Shown: positions 25,494-39,220 of the stretch, piece after piece
Layout of the letters: every line of letters starts with the position of its first letter
Position numbering within the stretch: position 1 is the first letter of the stretch
Source: Molossus alvarezi
Lineage: Eukaryota; Chordata; Mammalia; Chiroptera; Molossidae
DNA length: 64,000 nt
Assembly (NCBI GenBank): GCA_037176705.1
Contig: JBAWUJ010000119.1
Coordinates: forward strand, 124,001-188,000
Reading direction: 5' to 3'
The notes under the pieces: model-generated
The model's database searches: none
Told to the model about the DNA's origin: nothing
What the model saw: the letters and a program-made list of their open reading frames with translations, nothing else
Made by a program: the position numbers and the translations under genes

Positions 25494-28400
25494 CCAACCT
25501 ATTCCAAATGAACTGTGTTAGTACTCTTCCCTTCAGTTGCACGAAAGCCACTTCCAGGAAGCCTAGAGCGTGAGGCTTCTCAAAGCACATGTTGTTTTGG
25601 TTAAGTGTTTAAGAAATGTCCATTTGTAAAGGTGTAATCACACTTAAACTTAGCAGTGGAAGTGTCTTTCTCTTGTTCCAGACAAAGAGACACAAGACTT
25701 GCGTGTGCAGTCTTGGATATACTGAATTATGGGCAAAACTCTGTGAGAGCCAGGGGCCACATTCACTCAGTGGCATGTTTTTCCTTGGGAAGTTAAGTAC
25801 CTTTGCAGGGAAGGTGTGAACAAACATGTTCTAGTCCCACAACTGTTGGAATGATTGAATATTTCCATTTGGGTTAAGTTAATGCACAGATCTTGAGTAA
25901 CATGAACATTTTAATGTACACTCTCCACGTTTTGTGGAGAGATCCAGTCATATCATGGAAACAACAACTAGGAAAGAGCACCCTTATGTGTAGAATCAAA
26001 AGTCATCCCTTTTTGTGCTCTGTGTGGTTCATGGTTTCAAAGATTGGATCGAATTGAAGCCCATTTTTGAAGGCGATACTTGGGAAAAGTTTGGTTTCTG
26101 CTGTAGCAGTTGGTTTCGCATGATTCTGACTCAGAACAGAGAACCAACATATGGTCCAGACTGAATCAATGGAAAGATGGATAACTACTGGCGTTACACA
26201 TGTGCATTCTTGAAGCAGTGAAACTGAACACATCTAAAGTGATGTAGCTGAAACATTGGTTGTCTACATGCAAGGAGTAAATCCATGAATTGGAAGACAC
26301 TGACAATACCATGGGTTTTTCACATTGAACATCTCTGTGAATTAGAACAAGACGAGTGTTCTAGAACAAATGCACTTGTGCAGTGGACCTGGGTATCCAT
26401 TTCAATTACTTACACACTAATTATGCCCGGTGTGCAGGGCATACTTTACATTGCAGTGTTAAACAGTGTTGTAAGTAAATGCAGGTGTCTGCCTCCTTTC
26501 CTAGGTGACCAGAAAAGTCAACCTGTACTAGTTGATGAGGCAGCTTTTCAACATACTACGTTTTAGCCTTGGATATGTGTTGTTGGCCTGGAAGTGTCTA
26601 GGAGTCATCTTGATATCCAATAAATGCTGGGCTGCAGAAATCAATCACATTGGTTAGGGCAATGTTCAGGTCATGGAAATCTATACCCTATTCAGTTCTA
26701 CAAACATTCTTTACAGTTGTTACCGAATGAATCAGTGTCATTCTTGGATCCATCATACATTTCACTGTTTGAACCGATTTCCTCACAAAACATAAGGAGT
26801 AGATGCCTCTTTTCTCCTGAGAATTCACAGTCAACGCTTTCCATCATTGTGAAATGCTGGAATTGTACCTTGTTCATGAATGGAATCTCCTGAACCTATC
26901 TTTATATTTCCCTGTGACTAATTCAGCCAATTTTTTGATAACTGTCAAGTAATCCATCCTCTTATTCAAGCCATTTTAACAAAAAAGTGATCAATTTAAA
27001 AGAGGGAGTGTCAGTCTTTGAACAATGGTCATGGATTCACTTGTTTCAAGACTATTTCCTTGAAGAACCTAAGGGAACACACTGGCATAGTCAAAAGTGG
27101 TCATGACTGGTGTTCTTCTGTGCAGAATAATATAATAACACTCAGTTCAAGAGCAGAATGGAAACCTTAATACGGTTGCAGTGTCAAATTGACTGTTTGG
27201 TGGCTCTCTCTTGTAAGAACTGTGTTCCAATAGACAACCTGCTTCAAATAATATCCAAATATTGAGAAAAAGACTCTAGGGCTATACCCAGTTCACACGT
27301 CATTGAACCACCACTGTTGTACTGTTTTTCACATTACGTGTTCTCAGTACAGGTGGGGAAAGTATTGATTTAAGGTAATGTGGCAACCTAACTTTTGATA
27401 GGTCGTTAGACATACTTTTCCCTCTAGTTTGTTTGTAGGACAGTGTAACCAAACCCAACCTATTCCAAATGAACTGTGTTAGTACTCTTCCCTTCAGTTG
27501 CACGAAAGCCACTTCCAGGAAGCCTAGAGCGTGAGGCTTCTCAAAGCACATGTTGTTTTGGTTAAGTGTTTAAGAAATGTCCATTTGTAAAGGTGTAATC
27601 ACACTTAAACTTAGCAGTGGAAGTGTCTTTCTCTTGTTCCAGACAAAGAGACACAAGACTTGCGTGTGCAGTCTTGGATATACTGAATTATGGGCAAAAC
27701 TCTGTGAGAGCCAGGGGCCACATTCACTCAGTGGCATGTTTTTCCTTGGGAAGTTAAGTACCTTTGCAGGGAAGGTGTGAACAAACATGTTCTAGTCCCA
27801 CAACTGTTGGAATGATTGAATATTTCCATTTGGGTTAAGTTAATGCACAGATCTTGAGTAACATGAACATTTTAATGTACACTCTCCACGTTTTGTGGAG
27901 AGATCCAGTCATATCATGGAAACAACAACTAGGAAAGAGCACCCTTATGTGTAGAATCAAAAGTCATCCCTTTTTGTGCTCTGTGTGGTTCATGGTTTCA
28001 AAGATTGGATCGAATTGAAGCCCATTTTTGAAGGCGATACTTGGGAAAAGTTTGGTTTCTGCTGTAGCAGTTGGTTTCGCATGATTCTGACTCAGAACAG
28101 AGAACCAACATATGGTCCAGACTGAATCAATGGAAAGATGGATAACTACTGGCGTTACACATGTGCATTCTTGAAGCAGTGAAACTGAACACATCTAAAG
28201 TGATGTAGCTGAAACATTGGTTGTCTACATGCAAGGAGTAAATCCATGAATTGGAAGACACTGACAATACCATGGGTTTTTCACATTGAACATCTCTGTG
28301 AATTAGAACAAGACGAGTGTTCTAGAACAAATGCACTTGTGCAGTGGACCTGGGTATCCATTTCAATTACTTACACACTAATTATGCCCGGTGTGCAGGG

Positions 28401-29415
28401 CATACTTTACATTGCAGTGTTAAACAGTGTTGTAAGTAAATGCAGGTGTCTGCCTCCTTTCCTAGGTGACCAGAAAAGTCAACCTGTACTAGTTGATGAG
28501 GCAGCTTTTCAACATACTACGTTTTAGCCTTGGATATGTGTTGTTGGCCTGGAAGTGTCTAGGAGTCATCTTGATATCCAATAAATGCTGGGCTGCAGAA
28601 ATCAATCACATTGGTTAGGGCAATGTTCAGGTCATGGAAATCTATACCCTATTCAGTTCTACAAACATTCTTTACAGTTGTTACCGAATGAATCAGTGTC
28701 ATTCTTGGATCCATCATACATTTCACTGTTTGAACCGATTTCCTCACAAAACATAAGGAGTAGATGCCTCTTTTCTCCTGAGAATTCACAGTCAACGCTT
28801 TCCATCATTGTGAAATGCTGGAATTGTACCTTGTTCATGAATGGAATCTCCTGAACCTATCTTTATATTTCCCTGTGACTAATTCAGCCAATTTTTTGAT
28901 AACTGTCAAGTAATCCATCCTCTTATTCAAGCCATTTTAACAAAAAAGTGATCAATTTAAAAGAGGGAGTGTCAGTCTTTGAACAATGGTCATGGATTCA
29001 CTTGTTTCAAGACTATTTCCTTGAAGAACCTAAGGGAACACACTGGCATAGTCAAAAGTGGTCATGACTGGTGTTCTTCTGTGCAGAATAATATAATAAC
29101 ACTCAGTTCAAGAGCAGAATGGAAACCTTAATACGGTTGCAGTGTCAAATTGACTGTTTGGTGGCTCTCTCTTGTAAGAACTGTGTTCCAATAGACAACC
29201 TGCTTCAAATAATATCCAAATATTGAGAAAAAGACTCTAGGGCTATACCCAGTTCACACGTCATTGAACCACCACTGTTGTACTGTTTTTCACATTACGT
29301 GTTCTCAGTACAGGTGGGGAAAGTATTGATTTAAGGTAATGTGGCAACCTAACTTTTGATAGGTCGTTAGACATACTTTTCCCTCTAGTTTGTTTGTAGG
29401 ACAGTGTAACCAAAC
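25494..29415. repeat. Units 14-15, 320G plus 1459A haplotype
   Basis: Units start at 25494 and 27455. Both carry 320G (25813, 27774) and 1459A (26952, 28913) with 29T. This is the first appearance of 320G from the left and marks a change of haplotype domain. Confidence 0.95.
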
Positions 29416-31376
29416 CCAACCTATTCCAAATGAACTGTGTTAGAACTCTTCCCTTCAGTTGCACGAAAGCCACTTCCAGGAAGCCTAGAGCGTGAGGCTT
29501 CTCAAAGCACATGTTGTTTTGGTTAAGTGTTTAAGAAATGTCCATTTGTAAAGGTGTAATCACACTTAAACTTAGCAGTGGAAGTGTCTTTCTCTTGTTC
29601 CAGACAAAGAGACACAAGACTTGCGTGTGCAGTCTTGGATATACTGAATTATGGGCAAAACTCTGTGAGAGCCAGGGGCCACATTCACTCAGTGGCATGT
29701 TTTTCCTTGGGAAGTTAAGTACCTTTGCAGGGAAGGTGTGAACAAACATGTTCTAGTCCCACAACTGTTGGAATGATTGAATATTTCCATTTGGGTTAAG
29801 TTAATGCACAGATCTTGAGTAACATGAACATTTTAATGTACACTCTCCACGTTTTGTGGAGAGATCCAGTCATATCATGGAAACAACAACTAGGAAAGAG
29901 CACCCTTATGTGTAGAATCAAAAGTCATCCCTTTTTGTGCTCTGTGTGGTTCATGGTTTCAAAGATTGGATCGAATTGAAGCCCATTTTTGAAGGCGATA
30001 CTTGGGAAAAGTTTGGTTTCTGCTGTAGCAGTTGGTTTCGCATGATTCTGACTCAGAACAGAGAACCAACATATGGTCCAGACTGAATCAATGGAAAGAT
30101 GGATAACTACTGGCGTTACACATGTGCATTCTTGAAGCAGTGAAACTGAACACATCTAAAGTGATGTAGCTGAAACATTGGTTGTCTACATGCAAGGAGT
30201 AAATCCATGAATTGGAAGACACTGACAATACCATGGGTTTTTCACATTGAACATCTCTGTGAATTAGAACAAGACGAGTGTTCTAGAACAAATGCACTTG
30301 TGCAGTGGACCTGGGTATCCATTTCAATTACTTACACACTAATTATGCCCGGTGTGCAGGGCATACTTTACATTGCAGTGTTAAACAGTGTTGTAAGTAA
30401 ATGCAGGTGTCTGCCTCCTTTCCTAGGTGACCAGAAAAGTCAACCTGTACTAGTTGATGAGGCAGCTTTTCAACATACTACGTTTTAGCCTTGGATATGT
30501 GTTGTTGGCCTGGAAGTGTCTAGGAGTCATCTTGATATCCAATAAATGCTGGGCTGCAGAAATCAATCACATTGGTTAGGGCAATGTTCAGGTCATGGAA
30601 ATCTATACCCTATTCAGTTCTACAAACATTCTTTACAGTTGTTACCGAATGAATCAGTGTCATTCTTGGATCCATCATACATTTCACTGTTTGAACCGAT
30701 TTCCTCACAAAACATAAGGAGTAGATGCCTCTTTTCTCCTGAGAATTCACAGTCAACGCTTTCCATCATTGTGAAATGCTGGAATTGTACCTTGTTCATG
30801 AATGGAATCTCCTGAACCTATCTTTATATTTCCCTGTGACTAATTCAGCCAATTTTTTGATAACTGTCAAGTACTCCATCCTCTTATTCAAGCCATTTTA
30901 ACAAAAAAGTGATCAATTTAAAAGAGGGAGTGTCAGTCTTTGAACAATGGTCATGGATTCACTTGTTTCAAGACTATTTCCTTGAAGAACCTAAGGGAAC
31001 ACACTGGCATAGTCAAAAGTGGTCATGACTGGTGTTCTTCTGTGCAGAATAATATAATAACACTCAGTTCAAGAGCAGAATGGAAACCTTAATACGGTTG
31101 CAGTGTCAAATTGACTGTTTGGTGGCTCTCTCTTGTAAGAACTGTGTTCCAATAGACAACCTGCTTCAAATAATATCCAAATATTGAGAAAAAGACTCTA
31201 GGGCTATACCCAGTTCACACGTCATTGAACCACCACTGTTGTACTGTTTTTCACATTACGTGTTCTCAGTACAGGTGGGGAAAGTATTGATTTAAGGTAA
31301 TGTGGCAACCTAACTTTTGATAGGTCGTTAGACATACTTTTCCCTCTAGTTTGTTTGTAGGACAGTGTAACCAAAC
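29416..31376. repeat. Unit 16, 29A plus 320G haplotype
   Basis: It carries 29A (base 29444), 320G (29735) and 1459C (30874). This is the leftmost copy with 29A. With unit 17 it forms a pair that recurs at units 21-22. Confidence 0.95.
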
Positions 31377-33337
31377 CCAACCTATTCCAAATGAACTGTG
31401 TTAGAACTCTTCCCTTCAGTTGCACGAAAGCCACTTCCAGGAAGCCTAGAGCGTGAGGCTTCTCAAAGCACATGTTGTTTTGGTTAAGTGTTTAAGAAAT
31501 GTCCATTTGTAAAGGTGTAATCACACTTAAACTTAGCAGTGGAAGTGTCTTTCTCTTGTTCCAGACAAAGAGACACAAGACTTGCGTGTGCAGTCTTGGA
31601 TATACTGAATTATGGGCAAAACTCTGTGAGAGCCAGGGGCCACATTCACTCAGTGGCATGTTTTTCCTTGGGAAGTTAAGTACCTTTGCAGGGAAGGTGT
31701 GAACAAACATGTTCTAGTCCCACAACTGTTGGAATGATTGAATATTTCCATTTGGGTTAAGTTAATGCACAGATCTTGAGTAACATGAACATTTTAATGT
31801 ACACTCTCCACGTTTTGTGGAGAGATCCAGTCATATCATGGAAACAACAACTAGGAAAGAGCACCCTTATGTGTAGAATCAAAAGTCATCCCTTTTTGTG
31901 CTCTGTGTGGTTCATGGTTTCAAAGATTGGATCGAATTGAAGCCCATTTTTGAAGGCGATACTTGGGAAAAGTTTGGTTTCTGCTGTAGCAGTTGGTTTC
32001 GCATGATTCTGACTCAGAACAGAGAACCAACATATGGTCCAGACTGAATCAATGGAAAGATGGATAACTACTGGCGTTACACATGTGCATTCTTGAAGCA
32101 GTGAAACTGAACACATCTAAAGTGATGTAGCTGAAACATTGGTTGTCTACATGCAAGGAGTAAATCCATGAATTGGAAGACACTGACAATACCATGGGTT
32201 TTTCACATTGAACATCTCTGTGAATTAGAACAAGACGAGTGTTCTAGAACAAATGCACTTGTGCAGTGGACCTGGGTATCCATTTCAATTACTTACACAC
32301 TAATTATGCCCGGTGTGCAGGGCATACTTTACATTGCAGTGTTAAACAGTGTTGTAAGTAAATGCAGGTGTCTGCCTCCTTTCCTAGGTGACCAGAAAAG
32401 TCAACCTGTACTAGTTGATGAGGCAGCTTTTCAACATACTACGTTTTAGCCTTGGATATGTGTTGTTGGCCTGGAAGTGTCTAGGAGTCATCTTGATATC
32501 CAATAAATGCTGGGCTGCAGAAATCAATCACATTGGTTAGGGCAATGTTCAGGTCATGGAAATCTATACCCTATTCAGTTCTACAAACATTCTTTACAGT
32601 TGTTACCGAATGAATCAGTGTCATTCTTGGATCCATCATACATTTCACTGTTTGAACCGATTTCCTCACAAAACATAAGGAGTAGATGCCTCTTTTCTCC
32701 TGAGAATTCACAGTCAACGCTTTCCATCATTGTGAAATGCTGGAATTGTACCTTGTTCATGAATGGAATCTCCTGAACCTATCTTTATATTTCCCTGTGA
32801 CTAATTCAGCCAATTTTTTGATAACTGTCAAGTAATCCATCCTCTTATTCAAGCCATTTTAACAAAAAAGTGATCAATTTAAAAGAGGGAGTGTCAGTCT
32901 TTGAACAATGGTCATGGATTCACTTGTTTCAAGACTATTTCCTTGAAGAACCTAAGGGAACACACTGGCATAGTCAAAAGTGGTCATGACTGGTGTTCTT
33001 CTGTGCAGAATAATATAATAACACTCAGTTCAAGAGCAGAATGGAAACCTTAATACGGTTGCAGTGTCAAATTGACTGTTTGGTGGCTCTCTCTTGTAAG
33101 AACTGTGTTCCAATAGACAACCTGCTTCAAATAATATCCAAATATTGAGAAAAAGACTCTAGGGCTATACCCAGTTCACACGTCATTGAACCACCACTGT
33201 TGTACTGTTTTTCACATTACGTGTTCTCAGTACAGGTGGGGAAAGTATTGATTTAAGGTAATGTGGCAACCTAACTTTTGATAGGTCGTTAGACATACTT
33301 TTCCCTCTAGTTTGTTTGTAGGACGGTGTAACCAAAC
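31377..33337. repeat. Unit 17, 29A, 320G, 1459A, 1949G haplotype
   Basis: It combines 29A (31405), 320G (31696), 1459A (32835) and 1949G (33325), four minor alleles in one unit and the most in the window. It looks like a recombinant between the 29A/320G lineage on its left side and the 1459A/1949G lineage on its right side. Confidence 0.95.
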
Positions 33338-35298
33338 CCAACCTATTCCAAATGAACTGTGTTAGTACTCTTCCCTTCAGTTGCACGAAAGCCACTTCCA
33401 GGAAGCCTAGAGCGTGAGGCTTCTCAAAGCACATGTTGTTTTGGTTAAGTGTTTAAGAAATGTCCATTTGTAAAGGTGTAATCACACTTAAACTTAGCAG
33501 TGGAAGTGTCTTTCTCTTGTTCCAGACAAAGAGACCCAAGACTTGCGTGTGCAGTCTTGGATATACTGAATTATGGGCAAAACTCTGTGAGAGCCAGGGG
33601 CCACATTCACTCAGTGGCATGTTTTTCCTTGGGAAGTTAAGTACCTTTGCAGGGAAAGTGTGAACAAACATGTTCTAGTCCCACAACTGTTGGAATGATT
33701 GAATATTTCCATTTGGGTTAAGTTAATGCACAGATCTTGAGTAACATGAACATTTTAATGTACACTCTCCACGTTTTGTGGAGAGATCCAGTCATATCAT
33801 GGAAACAACAACTAGGAAAGAGCACCCTTATGTGTAGAATCAAAAGTCATCCCTTTTTGTGCTCTGTGTGGTTCATGGTTTCAAAGATTGGATCGAATTG
33901 AAGCCCATTTTTGAAGGCGATACTTGGGAAAAGTTTGGTTTCTGCTGTAGCAGTTGGTTTCGCATGATTCTGACTCAGAACAGAGAACCAACATATGGTC
34001 CAGACTGAATCAATGGAAAGATGGATAACTACTGGCGTTACACATGTGCATTCTTGAAGCAGTGAAACTGAACACATCTAAAGTGATGTAGCTGAAACAT
34101 TGGTTGTCTACATGCAAGGAGTAAATCCATGAATTGGAAGACACTGACAATACCATGGGTTTTTCACATTGAACATCTCTGTGAATTAGAACAAGACGAG
34201 TGTTCTAGAACAAATGCACTTGTGCAGTGGACCTGGGTATCCATTTCAATTACTTACACACTAATTATGCCCGGTGTGCAGGGCATACTTTACATTGCAG
34301 TGTTAAACAGTGTTGTAAGTAAATGCAGGTGTCTGCCTCCTTTCCTAGGTGACCAGAAAAGTCAACCTGTACTAGTTGATGAGGCAGCTTTTCAACATAC
34401 TACGTTTTAGCCTTGGATATGTGTTGTTGGCCTGGAAGTGTCTAGGAGTCATCTTGATATCCAATAAATGCTGGGCTGCAGAAATCAATCACATTGGTTA
34501 GGGCAATGTTCAGGTCATGGAAATCTATACCCTATTCAGTTCTACAAACATTCTTTACAGTTGTTACCGAATGAATCAGTGTCATTCTTGGATCCATCAT
34601 ACATTTCACTGTTTGAACCGATTTCCTCACAAAACATAAGGAGTAGATGCCTCTTTTCTCCTGAGAATTCACAGTCAACGCTTTCCATCATTGTGAAATG
34701 CTGGAATTGTACCTTGTTCATGAATGGAATCTCCTGAACCTATCTTTATATTTCCCTGTGACTAATTCAGCCAATTTTTTGATAACTGTCAAGTACTCCA
34801 TCCTCTTATTCAAGCCATTTTAACAAAAAAGTGATCAATTTAAAAGAGGGAGTGTCAGTCTTTGAACAATGGTCATGGATTCACTTGTTTCAAGACTATT
34901 TCCTTGAAGAACCTAAGGGAACACACTGGCATAGTCAAAAGTGGTCATGACTGGTGTTCTTCTGTGCAGAATAATATAATAACACTCAGTTCAAGAGCAG
35001 AATGGAAACCTTAATACGGTTGCAGTGTCAAATTGACTGTTTGGTGGCTCTCTCTTGTAAGAACTGTGTTCCAATAGACAACCTGCTTCAAATAATATCC
35101 AAATATTGAGAAAAAGACTCTAGGGCTATACCCAGTTCACACGTCATTGAACCACCACTGTTGTACTGTTTTTCACATTACGTGTTCTCAGTACAGGTGG
35201 GGAAAGTATTGATTTAAGGTAATGTGGCAACCTAACTTTTGATAGGTCGTTAGACATACTTTTCCCTCTAGTTTGTTTGTAGGACAGTGTAACCAAAC
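33338..35298. repeat. Unit 18, isolated 199C haplotype
   Basis: It carries C at base 33536 (unit position 199) and is otherwise modal. The next 199C copy is unit 30, more than 23 kb away. It directly follows a 1949G unit, as two of the other 199C copies (units 32 and 33) also do. Confidence 0.95.
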
Positions 35299-37259
35299 CC
35301 AACCTATTCCAAATGAACTGTGTTAGAACTCTTCCCTTCAGTTGCACGAAAGCCACTTCCAGGAAGCCTAGAGCGTGAGGCTTCTCAAAGCACATGTTGT
35401 TTTGGTTAAGTGTTTAAGAAATGTCCATTTGTAAAGGTGTAATCACACTTAAACTTAGCAGTGGAAGTGTCTTTCTCTTGTTCCAGACAAAGAGACACAA
35501 GACTTGCGTGTGCAGTCTTGGATATACTGAATTATGGGCAAAACTCTGTGAGAGCCAGGGGCCACATTCACTCAGTGGCATGTTTTTCCTTGGGAAGTTA
35601 AGTACCTTTGCAGGGAAAGTGTGAACAAACATGTTCTAGTCCCACAACTGTTGGAATGATTGAATATTTCCATTTGGGTTAAGTTAATGCACAGATCTTG
35701 AGTAACATGAACATTTTAATGTACACTCTCCACGTTTTGTGGAGAGATCCAGTCATATCATGGAAACAACAACTAGGAAAGAGCACCCTTATGTGTAGAA
35801 TCAAAAGTCATCCCTTTTTGTGCTCTGTGTGGTTCATGGTTTCAAAGATTGGATCGAATTGAAGCCCATTTTTGAAGGCGATACTTGGGAAAAGTTTGGT
35901 TTCTGCTGTAGCAGTTGGTTTCGCATGATTCTGACTCAGAACAGAGAACCAACATATGGTCCAGACTGAATCAATGGAAAGATGGATAACTACTGGCGTT
36001 ACACATGTGCATTCTTGAAGCAGTGAAACTGAACACATCTAAAGTGATGTAGCTGAAACATTGGTTGTCTACATGCAAGGAGTAAATCCATGAATTGGAA
36101 GACACTGACAATACCATGGGTTTTTCACATTGAACATCTCTGTGAATTAGAACAAGACGAGTGTTCTAGAACAAATGCACTTGTGCAGTGGACCTGGGTA
36201 TCCATTTCAATTACTTACACACTAATTATGCCCGGTGTGCAGGGCATACTTTACATTGCAGTGTTAAACAGTGTTGTAAGTAAATGCAGGTGTCTGCCTC
36301 CTTTCCTAGGTGACCAGAAAAGTCAACCTGTACTAGTTGATGAGGCAGCTTTTCAACATACTACGTTTTAGCCTTGGATATGTGTTGTTGGCCTGGAAGT
36401 GTCTAGGAGTCATCTTGATATCCAATAAATGCTGGGCTGCAGAAATCAATCACATTGGTTAGGGCAATGTTCAGGTCATGGAAATCTATACCCTATTCAG
36501 TTCTACAAACATTCTTTACAGTTGTTACCGAATGAATCAGTGTCATTCTTGGATCCATCATACATTTCACTGTTTGAACCGATTTCCTCACAAAACATAA
36601 GGAGTAGATGCCTCTTTTCTCCTGAGAATTCACAGTCAACGCTTTCCATCATTGTGAAATGCTGGAATTGTACCTTGTTCATGAATGGAATCTCCTGAAC
36701 CTATCTTTATATTTCCCTGTGACTAATTCAGCCAATTTTTTGATAACTGTCAAGTACTCCATCCTCTTATTCAAGCCATTTTAACAAAAAAGTGATCAAT
36801 TTAAAAGAGGGAGTGTCAGTCTTTGAACAATGGTCATGGATTCACTTGTTTCAAGACTATTTCCTTGAAGAACCTAAGGGAACACACTGGCATAGTCAAA
36901 AGTGGTCATGACTGGTGTTCTTCTGTGCAGAATAATATAATAACACTCAGTTCAAGAGCAGAATGGAAACCTTAATACGGTTGCAGTGTCAAATTGACTG
37001 TTTGGTGGCTCTCTCTTGTAAGAACTGTGTTCCAATAGACAACCTGCTTCAAATAATATCCAAATATTGAGAAAAAGACTCTAGGGCTATACCCAGTTCA
37101 CACGTCATTGAACCACCACTGTTGTACTGTTTTTCACATTACGTGTTCTCAGTACAGGTGGGGAAAGTATTGATTTAAGGTAATGTGGCAACCTAACTTT
37201 TGATAGGTCGTTAGACATACTTTTCCCTCTAGTTTGTTTGTAGGACAGTGTAACCAAAC
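35299..37259. repeat. Unit 19, 29A haplotype
   Basis: It carries 29A at base 35327 with 320A and 1459C. The combination 29A with 320A shows that these two sites are not strictly linked. Confidence 0.95.
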
Positions 37260-39220
37260 CCAACCTATTCCAAATGAACTGTGTTAGTACTCTTCCCTTC
37301 AGTTGCACGAAAGCCACTTCCAGGAAGCCTAGAGCGTGAGGCTTCTCAAAGCACATGTTGTTTTGGTTAAGTGTTTAAGAAATGTCCATTTGTAAAGGTG
37401 TAATCACACTTAAACTTAGCAGTGGAAGTGTCTTTCTCTTGTTCCAGACAAAGAGACACAAGACTTGCGTGTGCAGTCTTGGATATACTGAATTATGGGC
37501 AAAACTCTGTGAGAGCCAGGGGCCACATTCACTCAGTGGCATGTTTTTCCTTGGGAAGTTAAGTACCTTTGCAGGGAAAGTGTGAACAAACATGTTCTAG
37601 TCCCACAACTGTTGGAATGATTGAATATTTCCATTTGGGTTAAGTTAATGCACAGATCTTGAGTAACATGAACATTTTAATGTACACTCTCCACGTTTTG
37701 TGGAGAGATCCAGTCATATCATGGAAACAACAACTAGGAAAGAGCACCCTTATGTGTAGAATCAAAAGTCATCCCTTTTTGTGCTCTGTGTGGTTCATGG
37801 TTTCAAAGATTGGATCGAATTGAAGCCCATTTTTGAAGGCGATACTTGGGAAAAGTTTGGTTTCTGCTGTAGCAGTTGGTTTCGCATGATTCTGACTCAG
37901 AACAGAGAACCAACATATGGTCCAGACTGAATCAATGGAAAGATGGATAACTACTGGCGTTACACATGTGCATTCTTGAAGCAGTGAAACTGAACACATC
38001 TAAAGTGATGTAGCTGAAACATTGGTTGTCTACATGCAAGGAGTAAATCCATGAATTGGAAGACACTGACAATACCATGGGTTTTTCACATTGAACATCT
38101 CTGTGAATTAGAACAAGACGAGTGTTCTAGAACAAATGCACTTGTGCAGTGGACCTGGGTATCCATTTCAATTACTTACACACTAATTATGCCCGGTGTG
38201 CAGGGCATACTTTACATTGCAGTGTTAAACAGTGTTGTAAGTAAATGCAGGTGTCTGCCTCCTTTCCTAGGTGACCAGAAAAGTCAACCTGTACTAGTTG
38301 ATGAGGCAGCTTTTCAACATACTACGTTTTAGCCTTGGATATGTGTTGTTGGCCTGGAAGTGTCTAGGAGTCATCTTGATATCCAATAAATGCTGGGCTG
38401 CAGAAATCAATCACATTGGTTAGGGCAATGTTCAGGTCATGGAAATCTATACCCTATTCAGTTCTACAAACATTCTTTACAGTTGTTACCGAATGAATCA
38501 GTGTCATTCTTGGATCCATCATACATTTCACTGTTTGAACCGATTTCCTCACAAAACATAAGGAGTAGATGCCTCTTTTCTCCTGAGAATTCACAGTCAA
38601 CGCTTTCCATCATTGTGAAATGCTGGAATTGTACCTTGTTCATGAATGGAATCTCCTGAACCTATCTTTATATTTCCCTGTGACTAATTCAGCCAATTTT
38701 TTGATAACTGTCAAGTACTCCATCCTCTTATTCAAGCCATTTTAACAAAAAAGTGATCAATTTAAAAGAGGGAGTGTCAGTCTTTGAACAATGGTCATGG
38801 ATTCACTTGTTTCAAGACTATTTCCTTGAAGAACCTAAGGGAACACACTGGCATAGTCAAAAGTGGTCATGACTGGTGTTCTTCTGTGCAGAATAATATA
38901 ATAACACTCAGTTCAAGAGCAGAATGGAAACCTTAATACGGTTGCAGTGTCAAATTGACTGTTTGGTGGCTCTCTCTTGTAAGAACTGTGTTCCAATAGA
39001 CAACCTGCTTCAAATAATATCCAAATATTGAGAAAAAGACTCTAGGGCTATACCCAGTTCACACGTCATTGAACCACCACTGTTGTACTGTTTTTCACAT
39101 TACGTGTTCTCAGTACAGGTGGGGAAAGTATTGATTTAAGGTAATGTGGCAACCTAACTTTTGATAGGTCGTTAGACATACTTTTCCCTCTAGTTTGTTT
39201 GTAGGACAGTGTAACCAAAC
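37260..39220. repeat. Unit 20, modal haplotype
   Basis: It is modal at all eight sites, lying inside the 29A/320G mosaic region. Confidence 0.95.
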
